From Ceratopteris richardii (Eukaryota > Streptophyta > Polypodiopsida > Polypodiales > Pteridaceae): DNA of 64,000 nucleotides. The stretch covers positions 225,345,942 through 225,409,941 of the forward strand of contig CM035406.1 in the NCBI GenBank assembly GCA_020310875.1, given 5' to 3'. This document shows, in pieces, positions 35,109 through 46,978 of this stretch (positions are counted from its first letter, which is position 1; each line of letters begins with the position of its first letter). The notes under the pieces were generated by a model that did not search any database, had not been told where the DNA came from, and saw only the letters and a program-made list of their open reading frames with translations. The position numbers and the translations under genes were made by a program.

Positions 35109-37066
35109 TCACACTCCTTGTGGGGCTTCTCCCGAGGTGAGCCTAGAAAGGTGATCTGCTCTCAAATGAGTCTTCCCTTTCCTTACCACAACCTCAAAAT
35201 CATATTCCATTAGCAAGAGAAACCATCTTACTAATCTTCCTGTATTGCATGGCTTGTTTACGAGGTATAGCAATGTCTGATGATCAATAAAAAATTTAAA
35301 CTTATTGGCAAGCAAATAGTGTCTAAATTTCTTAACTGCATATACGATGCCTAAGCCTTCTCTCTCAGTAGTGGTATAATTTCGTTCAGCTGCATTCAAT
35401 TGTCTACTAGCATAGGCAATTGGAAGATCCATATTACCTTCACTAGTAGGTTGTGCAAGCACACATCCAATGGCATAATTGGATGCATCCACATGAATGT
35501 GGAAGGGCTTATTCCAATCCGGTGTGGTTAAGATTGGTGCTGAACATAATCGCCGCTTAAGCTCATTGAAGGAATTCTCACATTCCTCAGTCCACTCAAA
35601 GTTTGTCAGAAGTCCGTACAGAGGCTTGGCAATGATGGCATACATGTGTATAAATCGTCGGTAATAACCACAATGCCCCATGAAAGCTTGTACTTCCTTG
35701 ACATTCTTTGGCCTAGGTAATTCGGCTATAGCTCTTACTTTCTCTTCATCCGTAGATATGCCATTCTTTGACACTATGTGTCCTAGAATTTTGCCTTGCC
35801 TGACCATAAAAACACATTTTTCTGGGTTTAGGCAGACTTGATATTCTCTACATTTGTCAAAGATTTGTCTGAGTTCAGGAATATGGGTTTGTCTAATCTT
35901 AAAATGAGCACAAAGATCATCAACATAGACTTCTAAGTTCTTCCTCAGGAACTCCTTAAATACATGGCACATCAGCCTTTGGAAGGTTGCGGGAGCATTG
36001 GTCAGCCCGAATGGCATTACCCTAAAAGCGAATATACCCCACTCTGTGGCAAAAGCCGTTTTATGCTGATCTTCTAGTGCAATGGCCACTTGATTGTAGC
36101 CAGAGAACCCATCTAGGAAGTTGTACACTTCCTTGCCTGCCACCCTTTCTAAAAGATGCTCAGTGATAGGAAGCGGGTAATTATCCATGATCGTGGCTGC
36201 GTTAACCTTCTTCAAGTTAATGCATACTCGTAATTTGCCGTTCTTCTTGGGCACCACCACAATGGGGGATACCCATTCAGTGTGCTCAATTTCATAGATA
36301 AATCCAGCTTCAACCAAGCGGTCTATCTCTTCTTTGATCTTGGCAGCATAGTTGTCATTATATGTGTATGGTTTTTGTTTTGAGGGTCTGGCCTCTGTAG
36401 TCATGGGGATCGTATGTGAGCATATGTCCGGGTCCACACCTTTCAAATCCTTGTAACTCCAAGCAAATACATCTCTGTATTCTCTTAGCAAGGCTATCAG
36501 CTCATGCTCTTCTTCCTCAGTGAGGTCATGTCCTATGTAAGTGCACCTCTCTTCTCCTTCTTCTATGGCTACCACTATTTTCTTGGTGGTTTCTTTGTTA
36601 TCATAGGCCTCTCCCGATTGCGCCTCTCGTTTAGGCATTCTAATCATGACTCTCCTGTCATCTATCTCATACTTCTTAAAATTTTCCGGAACCTCAAACA
36701 AAGATTCTTTCTCTTCTGGTGTGACTTCTCTCTTCTTTCTTTTCTTTCCTTCTTCCTTATGGGTTACATGTGTGGCTAGCCTTACATCCTTTGTAAGCTC
36801 TCCGTGCTTCTGGAGTTGAAATTCTACTTCATAGAAGTATTCTTCATCTGATGCAAAAGGTGGGTCCATAATGATTGACTCTAGATCAGAGTCACTCGCA
36901 TCCTCAAATGCATCAGGGCTAGGTTCACACTCTTCTAAAACTGCCTCTCCCATGATCGGCTCTATGGAGAAGACTGAAATGTCATAGCCATCCTCATCAC
37001 AGTGAGGTGTCCATTGTTCTTCATTGATGGCTACATCCATGGTTGCTAGAATTTCTGCCCAGCCGT
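35109..37066 (-). CDS. Outer gypsy reverse transcriptase-RNase H (open frame, part of a polyprotein)
   Basis: The longest clean coding stretch of the window (643 codons from an internal Met at 37,040, and open a few codons further up to the inner insertion). An acidic linker (residues 1-215) links protease to RT. The RT runs over residues about 230-420: WVSPIVVVPKKNGKLRVCIN, FLDGFSGYNQV, RVMPFGLTNAPATFQRLM and the catalytic YVDD at 372-375. RNase H covers about 510-635 with Asp518 (HVDAS), Glu559 region (TTEREGL), Asp586 (FIDHQTL) and Asp629 (RADHLSR), the expected acidic set. The domain is well preserved although its neighbours are broken. It cannot be expressed with gag because the inner element lies between them. 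It stops at a TGA (35,109-35,111) that splits it from integrase. Confidence 0.95.
37063..37066. repeat. Target-site duplication of inner gypsy, left copy
   Basis: CCGT directly before the left LTR; the same four bases follow the right LTR at 49,123-49,126. A 5-bp duplication is more usual, but the fifth base does not match on either side. Confidence 0.75.
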
Positions 37067-39210
37067 TGTCGTCGAGATTTGCTCTCCTCTCTCACTTGTG
37101 AAGGCCTACAGAACACATATTTGGCGAAGGTAGCCAGAATTCCCCGAGAAGTCCAGGATGCATCAAGGATGTCAAAGGAAGGTCACATACAAAGTTTCAA
37201 AGAAATCAAGAAAGTCCATGGTAGCGGTCAAAGCTGGTCAAAGCTGGTCAAAGTTGGGAAATTAGGGCAAAAATTTCATTGTCACCAAATTAGATGAAAA
37301 TCCATATACTTGTAAAGATTGTCAAAGGCAGTCTATAGCCCAAATTTCAGCAGAAAATGGATTTTGTAGCACATTGATATGCTATGTTCATTTTGTAAAA
37401 ATGTAATTTTTCTAGTTTGACCCTACAAATTCTTGTATAGAAATTTATGTTAGCCATATGGTTTGGCATGTATAAAGATCATATGTGGATACATATTTGT
37501 ACAAATTTTCAAGGCTATCAGAGCTTCCTAGAGACCTTAATGCCACCTTGCAAGCTTCCAAATGTAGTCAAACCTGTACAAGGGAGATTCAGATGGGAGT
37601 TTTTCCTGCATATTCCTGAAGGAGATCTTTGGAAACATAGTCCTACAAAGTTTCATCTTCATCAAAGTCTTTTTGGAGGGTCAAAGAGCACAAAGTCTAG
37701 TTTTCAAGGTCACCGCAGTTTTCTAGAATAAGAAAATTGAATGCTTGAAGGGCTGCCATATGTCAAAATATGATTGAACCATGGTGTACGGTCAAGATGA
37801 GCTCCTATTCAAGGGTGGAGATGCACTAAAGCATAAAGGAAGGAGGATCCACGAATTTTTTCCATAAAAGAAGACTTTTTTGACACTTAAAGATCAATAA
37901 TGCAAAGTTTCTCCAAAAATAGTGGCTTATCTTATCCGAATTGATGTCAGCACTGATCCGACGGTCCAGATCATCCCCAGATCCAATGGTGGAGAATGAG
38001 GGCGCCTAAATTTCACTCCTTTATACTAGATTTGATAGAAAGAACAATTCCAAGCCATTGATTTGATTAATCAAATGGTTGTAATCGAAAGTAGTGATCC
38101 TAGAGTTGAGAGTTGATTTCTCTAGATCCAAGGGCCCAAATTCATTCAAAAAACTATATAAACCCCCCTCCAAACTCCTAGAGCATCATTATTAGGCATC
38201 CATAGGGCTCATGCTAGCTTACGGTTTCTTTGAGACGATCACCCTCGGTTGAGCGAGTGAGGATCCAAGGTGAGCTAGTATGAGTATAGAACCTAGTTTC
38301 AAATTTAAGTTAGAACTCCAATCTAGGATAGGCTCTTGAAACCAGCATCTCTATCTTGACTCACCCTCGGTGGAGCGTGTGAGTGAGTTAGAGCTGATTT
38401 TAATGAGTCTTAGACTTCTTTAGTTAGACGTTACGAGCCTAGACAGACATAGGGTCACTGGAGTGGAACTCACCTTCTTACGTGTGACATTCGGTTGAAC
38501 TGTCATGGTTTGAGGGTTGGAACCACCTTTGATCAGTAGACTGCTTAGCATGACGTACCACGACGATCTTTTACATGTAACTTAATTCAAATTCTTTTAA
38601 TTCATGTCACTTGTTACTTGTCTCTTGTCACCTCTCTCAGTCTCTTAAGTATTTTTACATGTCTTCTATTTCTTCTATGTGTGAGAAGGCTCCGCAGTAT
38701 TGCGTTGAACCAGTGAGGATGTTTCTTTGAGCTTGTGAGTAAAATCCATCATCATAATTCACTTGCATGCATATAATCCATACAAATCCATACATATTTA
38801 TTAGTTTCTGAAAGTGTATAAGAAGCTCCAATATTGGACCATTCTTCCTTTCGAAACTGATTTATGTGTAAGGATTCCATCTATTCTCGTCATGCATACA
38901 TATCATCCAAAGAAGGCTATACATATGTATTAGAATTAGGAAGTGTTTAAGAAGCTCCTTCAATGGACCATTCTTCCTTCCAAATTTCATTCGTATGTAT
39001 GGTTCTCTTTCATTCTTATCATTCATGTTCATAAATCTAACTTGCACTCCTACATTCCTATTCCCATAATCATTTCAACATCTCTCTCTTCTCCATACTA
39101 AACATTAATTTCACCTTCACATCTTTAAACCTTCCAACATTCATTAGCTTCATACACCCTGTGTGTGCCACGACCGGACCCGATCCACCCGGATTGCGAT
39201 CACCTCCACA
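37067..39210 (+). repeat. Inner gypsy 5' LTR (2,144 bp)
   Basis: Starts TGTCGTCGAGATTTGC and ends CACCTCCACA. It matches 46,979-49,122 base for base except for about 17 substitutions (11 transitions and 6 transversions by eye). It holds a TATA box at 38,155. The short frames inside it are chance. Confidence 0.97.
38155..38161 (+). promoter_or_regulatory. TATA box of inner gypsy 5' LTR
   Basis: TATATAA followed by ACCCCCC, 1,088 bp into the LTR, with the same position and sequence in the other LTR. It is the best candidate for the Pol II start of the element; the transcript would begin some 30 bp downstream. Confidence 0.65.
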
Positions 39211-39212
39211 TT

Positions 39213-39227
39213 TGAACCCGACGTGAA
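39213..39227 (+). other. Inner gypsy primer-binding site, probably tRNA-Trp
   Basis: TGAACCCGACGTGAA starts two bases after the LTR end. It is complementary to the 3' arm of tRNA-Trp as I remember it for plants (acceptor end ...CACGTCGGGTTCA before CCA). The TGG that should pair with the terminal CCA is not present here; TT precedes instead. Other tRNAs sharing this arm cannot be excluded. Confidence 0.55.
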
Positions 39228-39266
39228 ACGCTTCGTGGCATTTGCTTCTGATCTTGTTGGGAGGTT

Positions 39267-41488
39267 GTGATCTATATCCTTTGTTTCATATTTTTCATCC
39301 TCATCATATCATCATCATCATCATTCTTGAGTGTTGCACTGGATTTCTCACAGTATCGTGCACATCTTCGTCGCGAAGTAAACACATTTGTGAGAGATCT
39401 AGAACATCGTGCATCACTTGCTTATTCACATAAGATGGAGGAAGGATTCAAATCCCTTATTGTTGAGAAACAAGGCCAAAGAATAGTCTCTTCTATGTTG
39501 AGAGAGAAGGGAAAATTCAATGGCATCAACATCACAAGCTACTTAGATTTGTTTGAAGAGCAAGCTATGATTTTTGGTCTTCTTGAAGATCTTTTGATAT
39601 CATTCTTTGAACGAATTGTTGATAGCTCTATCATAAACAATGTCACTCAATATGATAGTCTTCCTTGGAGTGATTTTAGAAAGGAGATGCTCAAAGAATT
39701 CTATCTTGAAGATTATAGCCAACATAATCGAGATGGATTCTTACGATGGGTCAATTCTCCAAAGCCTAGTAGCTCTATTACTCACTTACAAAATGAGTAT
39801 ATTAGACGCTATGAACAACTTCCTGATGAGGATAAGATAACTTTGGAACCTGATCTTGTGATCAATTTTCTTAAGCTTCTTCATCCTGAAACTCGTAGGG
39901 AAGTTGAACGGCGATTAGAAGAACCAGATAAGCGCTATGGTCTTACTGACAATTGGCAAAAAGTGCGTAAAGTAGTAGAGGCTGTAGCCCATAGACATCA
40001 AAGACAATCCATGCTTTATGAGCAAACTAGTCTTCCTCAAGCTAGCCTTCCACAAATTAAGGAGCAATTTAGAGAACAATCCCATGCTATGCTTTTTGAC
40101 TCTACTCCTATTCCTCAAATGATGGAGCCTACTCAAGGTTTTAAAGTAGAGCCAAATAAAAGTGTAGTTGAACAATCTCAAGTGGATATTCTCACTAAGC
40201 AAATGGAAAGTCTTATTGCTACACAATCCAATTTGGCCAAGACTATAGATGCTTTACAATCTAGTTACACCAAAACTTTCCAAAATCAAATGAACCCAAT
40301 GACTTTTCAAGAGCCTAATCAACATGTTATAGCTACCAATCAAAATCCACAAGTAGCTCCTACTCAAGCATATCAAGTTCCTCCATGCATAATCCTTCAA
40401 TGCAAAATCCTCATCCTCATGTGCAAAATCCTCAAAGGTATCAAAACATGTATCCTCAAGCTTCACAAATAGCTTTTCAAAATCCTCAAAATCAAAATTT
40501 TCAAAATCATCAACCGTATAATATGGAAGCTCCTCTTGCACCTCAAGTACCACATGTTGCTCCCCAAGCTCCTCAAATACATCAATTGCCTTATCAAAAT
40601 CCTAATTATCCTGTTCAAGCAATACCTTATCAACAAAATCCTCAATTTCAAAATTTCCCACCACAAGTTAATCAAAATCCTCAAAATCAAAATGGTTTTG
40701 TGCGTGGCCCTCGTAGGTGTCCTTGGTGTGATTCATTAGAGCACTTTTTGAGAGATTGTGAATTATTGAAGGCTGCTAAAGAGCAACGACTAGTAATAGA
40801 CATAGACAAGAAAATCTGTGACTATCGATCTAGGCTACCTTTGCAAGGAAATTATGGTAAGGGAGGAATGAAAAAACATTATGAAAATATAACCATAATG
40901 GACGTAGGAACTAGAGGAGTGAAACTAGAAGCTCTTGATGAACAACAAGTAGAATCAAGTAAACCCACAAAGGAAGGTGATTTTTCCATAGAGGCTTTAG
41001 TAAGAGCACGGGATGAGATTAGGAGAATAACGGCTTGGGAGTCACCGATAGAAGATCAATCTCTTATTTCTCACATATCCAATGTAGAAGAAAAACGAAA
41101 AAGAGATGAAGTTGAGCCTAGTGAAAGAAGAGTGACTCGAAAACAAACCTCAGAGGGAATAGAAACAATCATAGAGCAAGGAGAAACATCACAATCTAAA
41201 GATAAAAAACAAGAATCAGAATCCAATGAACAAAAACAAGAGGAGAAACAAAAAGGGAAGAAGACAAAGCAAAGAAAAATAGAACCAAAGCCTTTAGATA
41301 AACAAGAACAATCAAAACAAACTGAAGACCAAACACGAGAACATGAACAAAAACAAGACCCTGAGCAAAAACAAAAGAAACCAAAGAGAAAACCTAAAGC
41401 CATCTTGATTTCAGAAATTGAGAGAAAAATAGATCCTATGGAGATTTTAGATGACATTTTGCTTAAGAGTCAAGTGACTATGTCTTGA
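39267..41488 (+). pseudogene. Inner gypsy gag
   Basis: The first open part is 39,267-40,472. The true start is probably the Met at 39,435, since the first residues are a hydrophobic Ser-rich leader unlike gag. The capsid-like region is helical and charged (WSDFRKEMLKEFYLEDYSQ, RREVERRLEEPDKRYGL). A one-base shift near 40,385 moves to the frame 40,385-41,488, which contains an Asn/Gln/Pro-rich stretch (about residues 1-105), a perfect CX2CX4HX4C knuckle (CPWCDSLEHFLRDC, 40,718-40,759) and a long Lys/Glu/Gln-rich charged tail. It ends at a TGA (41,486-41,488) that is in frame with protease. It would form the particle and bind element RNA. Confidence 0.85.
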
Positions 41489-42292
41489 GAACAAGTTTTC
41501 TCTATTGCAAAGCCTGTTTTTAAAGATAACTTTATCGGCCTAATTAAAAGGAAGAGGTTTCCACTTAATCTAGATACTGAGATGCAAGATTCTCTAGATC
41601 AAGATCAAGCTATGAATGAAGCCTTAAACTTTGATGAATCTGATGAAGAGGACTTTGATGATGATGAAGTAAATGTTAATAAAAATTTCTTAGGACCTAT
41701 TCAACCTGACCATGAAAATCATGAAAACAATCCTGAAAGCCACTTTAAAAGAACATTTTGGTCTAGAGGTACATCAGAGATGCATGTTAAAATAGGAAAT
41801 GATAAGAACACTATCACTGTAAATGCATTAGTAGATTCCGGCTCTGAAATCAATGTGATTTCAAGAGAAGTCTATGATAAGTTTCGATGGCCCATAGATA
41901 AAGATTGTGGATGGCGTATGAGAACTGCAGATAATTGTGTAGGTACCCTGTATGGAGCTTGTGCTAGTGTGCCCATATCCATAGGAGGAATCACAGAAGA
42001 GTTTCACTTTTTTATTCAAGATAATTGCTCCTATGAAGTTCTCTTAGGTCAACCCTTTATTTGTGAGAGTCGTATGGAAACTAAAGCCATGGATGATGGG
42101 TCTACCTATGCTAGATTCAAGTCTAAGGATGGAATGCAATCACTTCAAGTCATGACAGTAGGAGTGAATCATCCTAGGAATCGATTGTCAATTAGAAAGA
42201 AACCTATTGTTACTCAGGGTCACGAGCATGCTTGTAGTGATTGTGCACCTCGATTCATGTTTGGAGCTACATATGATCAAAATTTCGGATAG
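41489..42292 (+). pseudogene. Inner gypsy protease (retropepsin)
   Basis: Continues the gag frame after the TGA. A very acidic linker precedes VNALVDSGSEINVISREVYD, with the active-site DSG at residues 85-87 of the frame beginning at 41,582. The fold end is present as YEVLLGQPF. It closes at a TAG (42,290-42,292). The following RT is in a different frame, so a lesion or a frameshift lies between 42,292 and 42,352. Confidence 0.85.
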
Positions 42293-42351
42293 AATCCATT
42301 GTTGAGCGGGACAACAGTGGATATTGGTTTGACATCTCGCATCCAACCAAC

Positions 42352-43728
42352 ATGTACAATAGTTTGTCACTTTGTTTTCCACATTCTAGATTAGATTTTC
42401 TTCATAAGAGTCAATTGTCCAAGTCTTTTATCCAAAAAAGCCAAAAAAATTATAAAAACAACAAAATCATGGAACATGATGAGAACATTGAGCATGTGAT
42501 TGAGACATCTCATTGTTTCTCTACTCTTGAGGAGTTAGAGTTATGTCTTCAACAAAATTCTAATTCTCATATCATTCTTATTTCTTCCCTTGATGAGTAT
42601 GCTCTAATCCAAGAGTATGCTCTCAATGTTGACAAGTGCTCAAAATTTAACCAAACACATGATGCCTTAGTTGAAACAAAGTACAAAACTGTAGACAAAA
42701 AAATCAAACCCATAGCTCAACCATTACCTCAAGGAAGTAATGAAAAAATTATTGATGTGAAAAATGATCCAATTCTTCGGGATAAGAAAAACATAGGACA
42801 TACATTCACGGATGAGACAATCAAACAGGTGAAAATTGGTAGAGATGATGACTTTCTTTTGCCAGCAGAGAGAGATAAATTTGAGAGAGTTATACGGAGC
42901 CATGGAAAAGCATTTACTATGTATCCTCATGAGATTGGTTGTGTAGATCCTAAGCTAGTTGCACCCATGATAATCTTTACTATTCCACATATTCCATGGA
43001 ATCTTCGCCCTATACCAGTTCCAAAGGCTCACTTACCTGAGCTAATGAAACTACTTAAGGAGAAGATAAACATGAGAATTTTAGAGCCATCTTTTGCACC
43101 TTACTCAAACAGATGGTTCACTGTGCCTAAAAAGAATGGGAAACTACGTTTTATTCAAGATCTCCAACCTGTCAATAAAGTCACCATAAGGAATGTAGGA
43201 ACAGGACCCATTGTAGATGAGTTTGCTGAATCATTTTCAGGACATTCTATCTATTCAATGGGTGATCTATATTCTGGATATGACCAATTCCAATTAGCAA
43301 TTGATAGTCGTGACATAACCACAATGAAAACTCCTTTAGGCTTAGTGCGAATGTGTACTTTACCTCAAGGAGCGACTAATTCTGTGGCTCATATGATGAG
43401 TGCTATGAATATGGTCTTACATGACTTTATCCCTCATATAACTATGCCATTCATTGATGATATTCCAATTAAAGGGAGTGAGGAACGTGTAAAGGACATT
43501 ACTTTAGATTCATCGGGATGTCGTAAATTTGTTCTTGACCATATCTCTGATTGTGAAAGAATATTTCAACGATTTGAAGAGGTAGGTCTCACATTTTCCA
43601 TAGAGAAATCTGTTTTTGGTGTCAATGAGGTACTTATTGTTGGACATTTATGTGGCCATTATGGTCGAAAGCCATACCCACAAAAAGTTGATGCCATTAG
43701 CAAGATTTCTGAAACATGTAACACGTGA
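42352..43728 (+). pseudogene. Inner gypsy reverse transcriptase, FIDD type
   Basis: A 458-codon frame. Residues 1-200 are a linker. The RT spans about 245-440: YSNRWFTVPKKNGKLRFIQD, SMGDLYSGYDQFQLAID (Asp305), MCTLPQGATNS, then the catalytic box MPFIDDIPIKG at 367-370, where plant gypsy enzymes normally have Y(V/L/I)DD. Substituted neighbours (PQGATNS instead of PFGL-NAP, LGLVRMCTLPQ) also set it apart from the chromovirus and Tat/Athila types. The last codons run out of frame at 43,726-43,728, where RNase H takes over one base away. Confidence 0.85.
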
Positions 43729-45098
43729 GTGAGGTACGTAGATTTCTTGGTGCTTGCATCTTTTATGTTATTTGGATCCCTCACTTTGCTCATGTTGCTG
43801 ATTGTCTTTATGACTTGTTGAGGAAGAAACGAAAATTTATTTGGACTGACAAACACACTCAAGCTATGCGTAAATTGAAGAAATTATTGCTTAAAGCTCC
43901 CATCCTTAAGCGTGTAGACTATTCTGCTAACAAACCTATTATATTGACTGTTGATACTAGTCCTATTGGTATAGGTTGGGTCATAAGTCAAGATGATAGT
44001 GAAGGGAATAGATATGCAATTAGGTTTGGTGCCAAAATTCTACATGAAACACAACGAAAATATCCACAAATCAAACGAGAACTATGGGGTATGGTAACAG
44101 CTTTGAAAACAGACAAAGAATATTTCATTGGTGCAAATGTCAAAGTTGAGACTGATTGTTTGCCTCTCATTGGAATGATAGCCAATTGTTCATCTCCTGA
44201 TATAGCCATGCTTAGATGGATCTCATATATTAAGTTCATAAATCCTGAGTTAGTTCATATTTCAGGTAAGTCAAACTCAGTTGCTGATATGTTATCGAGA
44301 GCTAGATTTGATGATGATCTTGAAAGTGATCTAATAAAGAATGTGAACTTAATTGACTATGTTCCACATATATATGAGTATGAGAAATTTCATGAGTCTG
44401 AGTACGAAAATGAATGGAGAGACATAGGAAAGTATCTTAGTACACTACAACCATTACCTAACTGGACTACGAATAGATTCCGTAACATTAGGAAACGAGC
44501 TTATAACTTTTTCCTATGTAATGGTTATCTTTGGAGACATGCTAAGGGTAAGGTTAAGAATCCACAACGAGTCCTAGGAAAAAGAGGTCTTCAATTGCAA
44601 GTAATGAAGGAAATGCATGAGACATTATGGGCCGGTCATAAAGGATTTTTTGGAACATATGAAAAAATTAGAAGTACCTATTATTGGCCTAGGATGTATG
44701 TTGACATTAGTAGCTATGTTTCTACATGTTCTACTTGTCAACTTCATTCATCAGTCAAACATAGAGATCCGTTGCATCCTACTTATCCACCTTGTATTCA
44801 CTACAAGTGGGTAGTAGATCTTGTAACTATGCCTAAAGGTATCGACAAAATGCGTTACATTGTACTTGCAAGAGAAGACTTAACTAATCATGTAGAGGGA
44901 CGTGCACTACGATCTAAGACCACTTACAATGTTTGCAAATTCTTGCTTGAAGATGTCATAAGTCGCTTTGGGTACATAGAGAAAGTAGTTGCCGATCGTG
45001 GAGAGTTAAATGCGAGAGAAGCTAAAGAGTTCTTTGAGCGTCACGGTATTCGTTTGTCTCTCACTACTGCATATAACCCAGAGGCCAATGGAAAATAG
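43725..45098 (+). pseudogene. Inner gypsy RNase H and integrase core
   Basis: A 457-codon frame. A tether (SEVRRFLGACIFYVIWIPHF) precedes RNase H, with Asp77 (TVDTS), Glu119 (REL), Asp144 (ETD) and Asp188 (VADMLSR). The integrase zinc module has His298/His305 (HETLWAGH) and Cys335/Cys338 (CSTC). The core shows VVDLVTMP (Asp365), VADRGELN (Asp424) and NPEANGK (Glu453). The spacing between the last two is near 28 residues, shorter than the classical 35. One base is then missing near 45,090, which brings a stop. Confidence 0.88.
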
Positions 45099-45733
45099 AG
45101 AGAGGGCATCCACCTATTGTGAAAGCCATATCTAAAGCATGTAATGGTGACATCAAACAATGGCCTAAATTCTTACCTTTTGCACTTTGGGCAGATAGAA
45201 TGACATGCACACGTACTATTGGATATATGCCTGCTGAACTCATGTACTGTCAAAAACCATTGTTTCCAATTCAGTCTCATATTTCTGCATGGTCAAATTT
45301 TCCTTGGTCTAAAAACATGTCTACTGATGATTTTTTGAGTTTGCGTATTAAACAGTTAGAACAAGGTAAATTAAGACTTGATGATGCTGTTGAAAAATTA
45401 AGAGAATCTAGAATGAAGAACAAGCATTATTTTGATAAAACTCATCGATTGCGTCCTAAGCCAATTGAAGTAGGAGATTGGGTGCTCATTTATGATAGTA
45501 CATTCGACTCTCAATATGATGCACGCAAAAAGCTCACTCAACGGTGGTTTGGGCCATACATAGTATCAAAAGTCAACAACAATGGTACGTATGCTCTTTG
45601 TGAATTAAATGGTGTTGCACTAAAAACTTTGATTGCAGGTAAAAGGATAAAGCTATTCAAGAAACGTGATAATGATGAGTACATTTTGGATGAGGACATT
45701 GAAGAAGATGACAACAATGAGGCCGATTCATAA
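45099..45733 (+). pseudogene. Inner gypsy integrase C-terminal domain
   Basis: Frame 45,119-45,733, one base shifted from the core. It has a charged helical region (RIKQLEQGKLRLDDAVEKL), then the GPY/F module (LTQRWFGPYIVSKV, GTYALCELNG) that helps target-site contacts, and a short acidic tail (DEDIEEDDNNEADS). There is no chromodomain. The acidic tail is also seen in the degraded relative at 17.9 kb. Confidence 0.85.
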
Positions 45734-46966
45734 ACAGGAGTATCCATGCTATAAAAAATAAAAATATAAATAAAAAAAGGAAAAAAAAAATTAAAAAAAA
45801 AACATATAAAAATATCATTAATTTTTCAAGTTCATGTTGCTTTGTTTTTTTTCAAGTTCATTCTATTTTTTTTCCATGCTTGTTTCATGCATATTTTTTT
45901 CAGTCTTTGCATCGCATTGCATATCCACATCACTTGAGTCAAAAAAGGCAAATGATGATTTCTCTACTTGTGTAAAATTGTATCTTAAGTAGTAACTTAT
46001 CTACTAAGGAATTGATTATAATCTAGGATTGTGGAAAGATAGGGCATGTAGATTTGGAGGTTTATTTTGGTGACATGACTTTCATATATAAACATGCATA
46101 TGTATCCTATATCGAAAGCATAATTGTTGAAATCCTAGCTCCTTCTATTGCATGTTTCTACATCCTTAGTCCATCTCACAGCACTTGTATCGGAGTTTAA
46201 ACGACTGTTCTCCGTCATAAAAAATGGTTGTACCTTGTATCGGGGTTTAATTTTTCCCCGTCATCAAAAAAAAAAAAAAAAAAAAGTTGCTACATGTTAC
46301 CAAGAAGTTTACACTTTCTTCCACCCCAAAAAAGTGATCGTAACCATAAAGTTGCCGAATCATCATCATCATCAAAAAAAAAAAAAAAAAAAAAAGCAAG
46401 CCAAAGGAGGATAAAGAGGCATAGTAGAATAAATCACGGGCTATATAGGCAGATTTATGCATTAGTGGAGTTTAGTTAGATTTCCTTGCATGTTATTAGA
46501 GAAAGAGCATATTCATATTTATGTAGGAAAGGAGTTGATCTAAAATAAGCTAAAGATGAAAGATGTCTCTTGAAAATCCTAAATCTTTGTTTATAATCAT
46601 ATTTAAGGTAGATTGCTTTATGAAAAAGGTACAAAATTTTCTTCAAGATGAGAGGAACTGATGCTTAAAACGACTCAATACATCCACTTCCACTTCATAT
46701 TGATGCTTGTTTTTTTTTTCTTTCTTGTTGCCAATGTTGCTTGTTCATTTGCATATATGTTGCCTATTTGTTCATGCATATTCATGTTGCCTGTTTCAAT
46801 TATTTCTTTCATGCAAATTTTGCTTCATGTCACGTTACCTACTTATTCATGCATATAATCAATTTTCCTTCCATCTTTCTTATGTTGCCTATAAAAGAAT
46901 TTGATGCCTGGAACATTTTGTTTTTCACAGATGCTAGAGTGGCGCTTCCGGAGGAATCGCAGGTTT
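45734..46966 (+). other. Inner gypsy 3' untranslated region
   Basis: About 1.2 kb without coding signal. It contains A-rich stretches at 45,750-45,815, two pure A runs of about 20 (46,266-46,285 and 46,375-46,395), both preceded by CATC, and a doubled phrase TTGTATCGG-GTTTA at about 46,186 and 46,236. Low-complexity T-rich segments follow to the polypurine tract. Confidence 0.7.
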
Positions 46967-46978
46967 AGTGGGGGCGAA
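46967..46978 (+). other. Inner gypsy polypurine tract
   Basis: AGTGGGGGCGAA directly before the TG of the right LTR; the expected primer for plus-strand DNA. Confidence 0.8.

Noticed and set aside
33557-36779. Forward frames opposite the outer gypsy pol
   Set aside because: Shadows of the - strand RT/integrase genes.
39267-39345. Signal-peptide-like hydrophobic N-terminus of the inner gag frame
   Set aside because: Probably untranslated leader read in frame; gag homology begins later and a good internal Met is present at 39,435.
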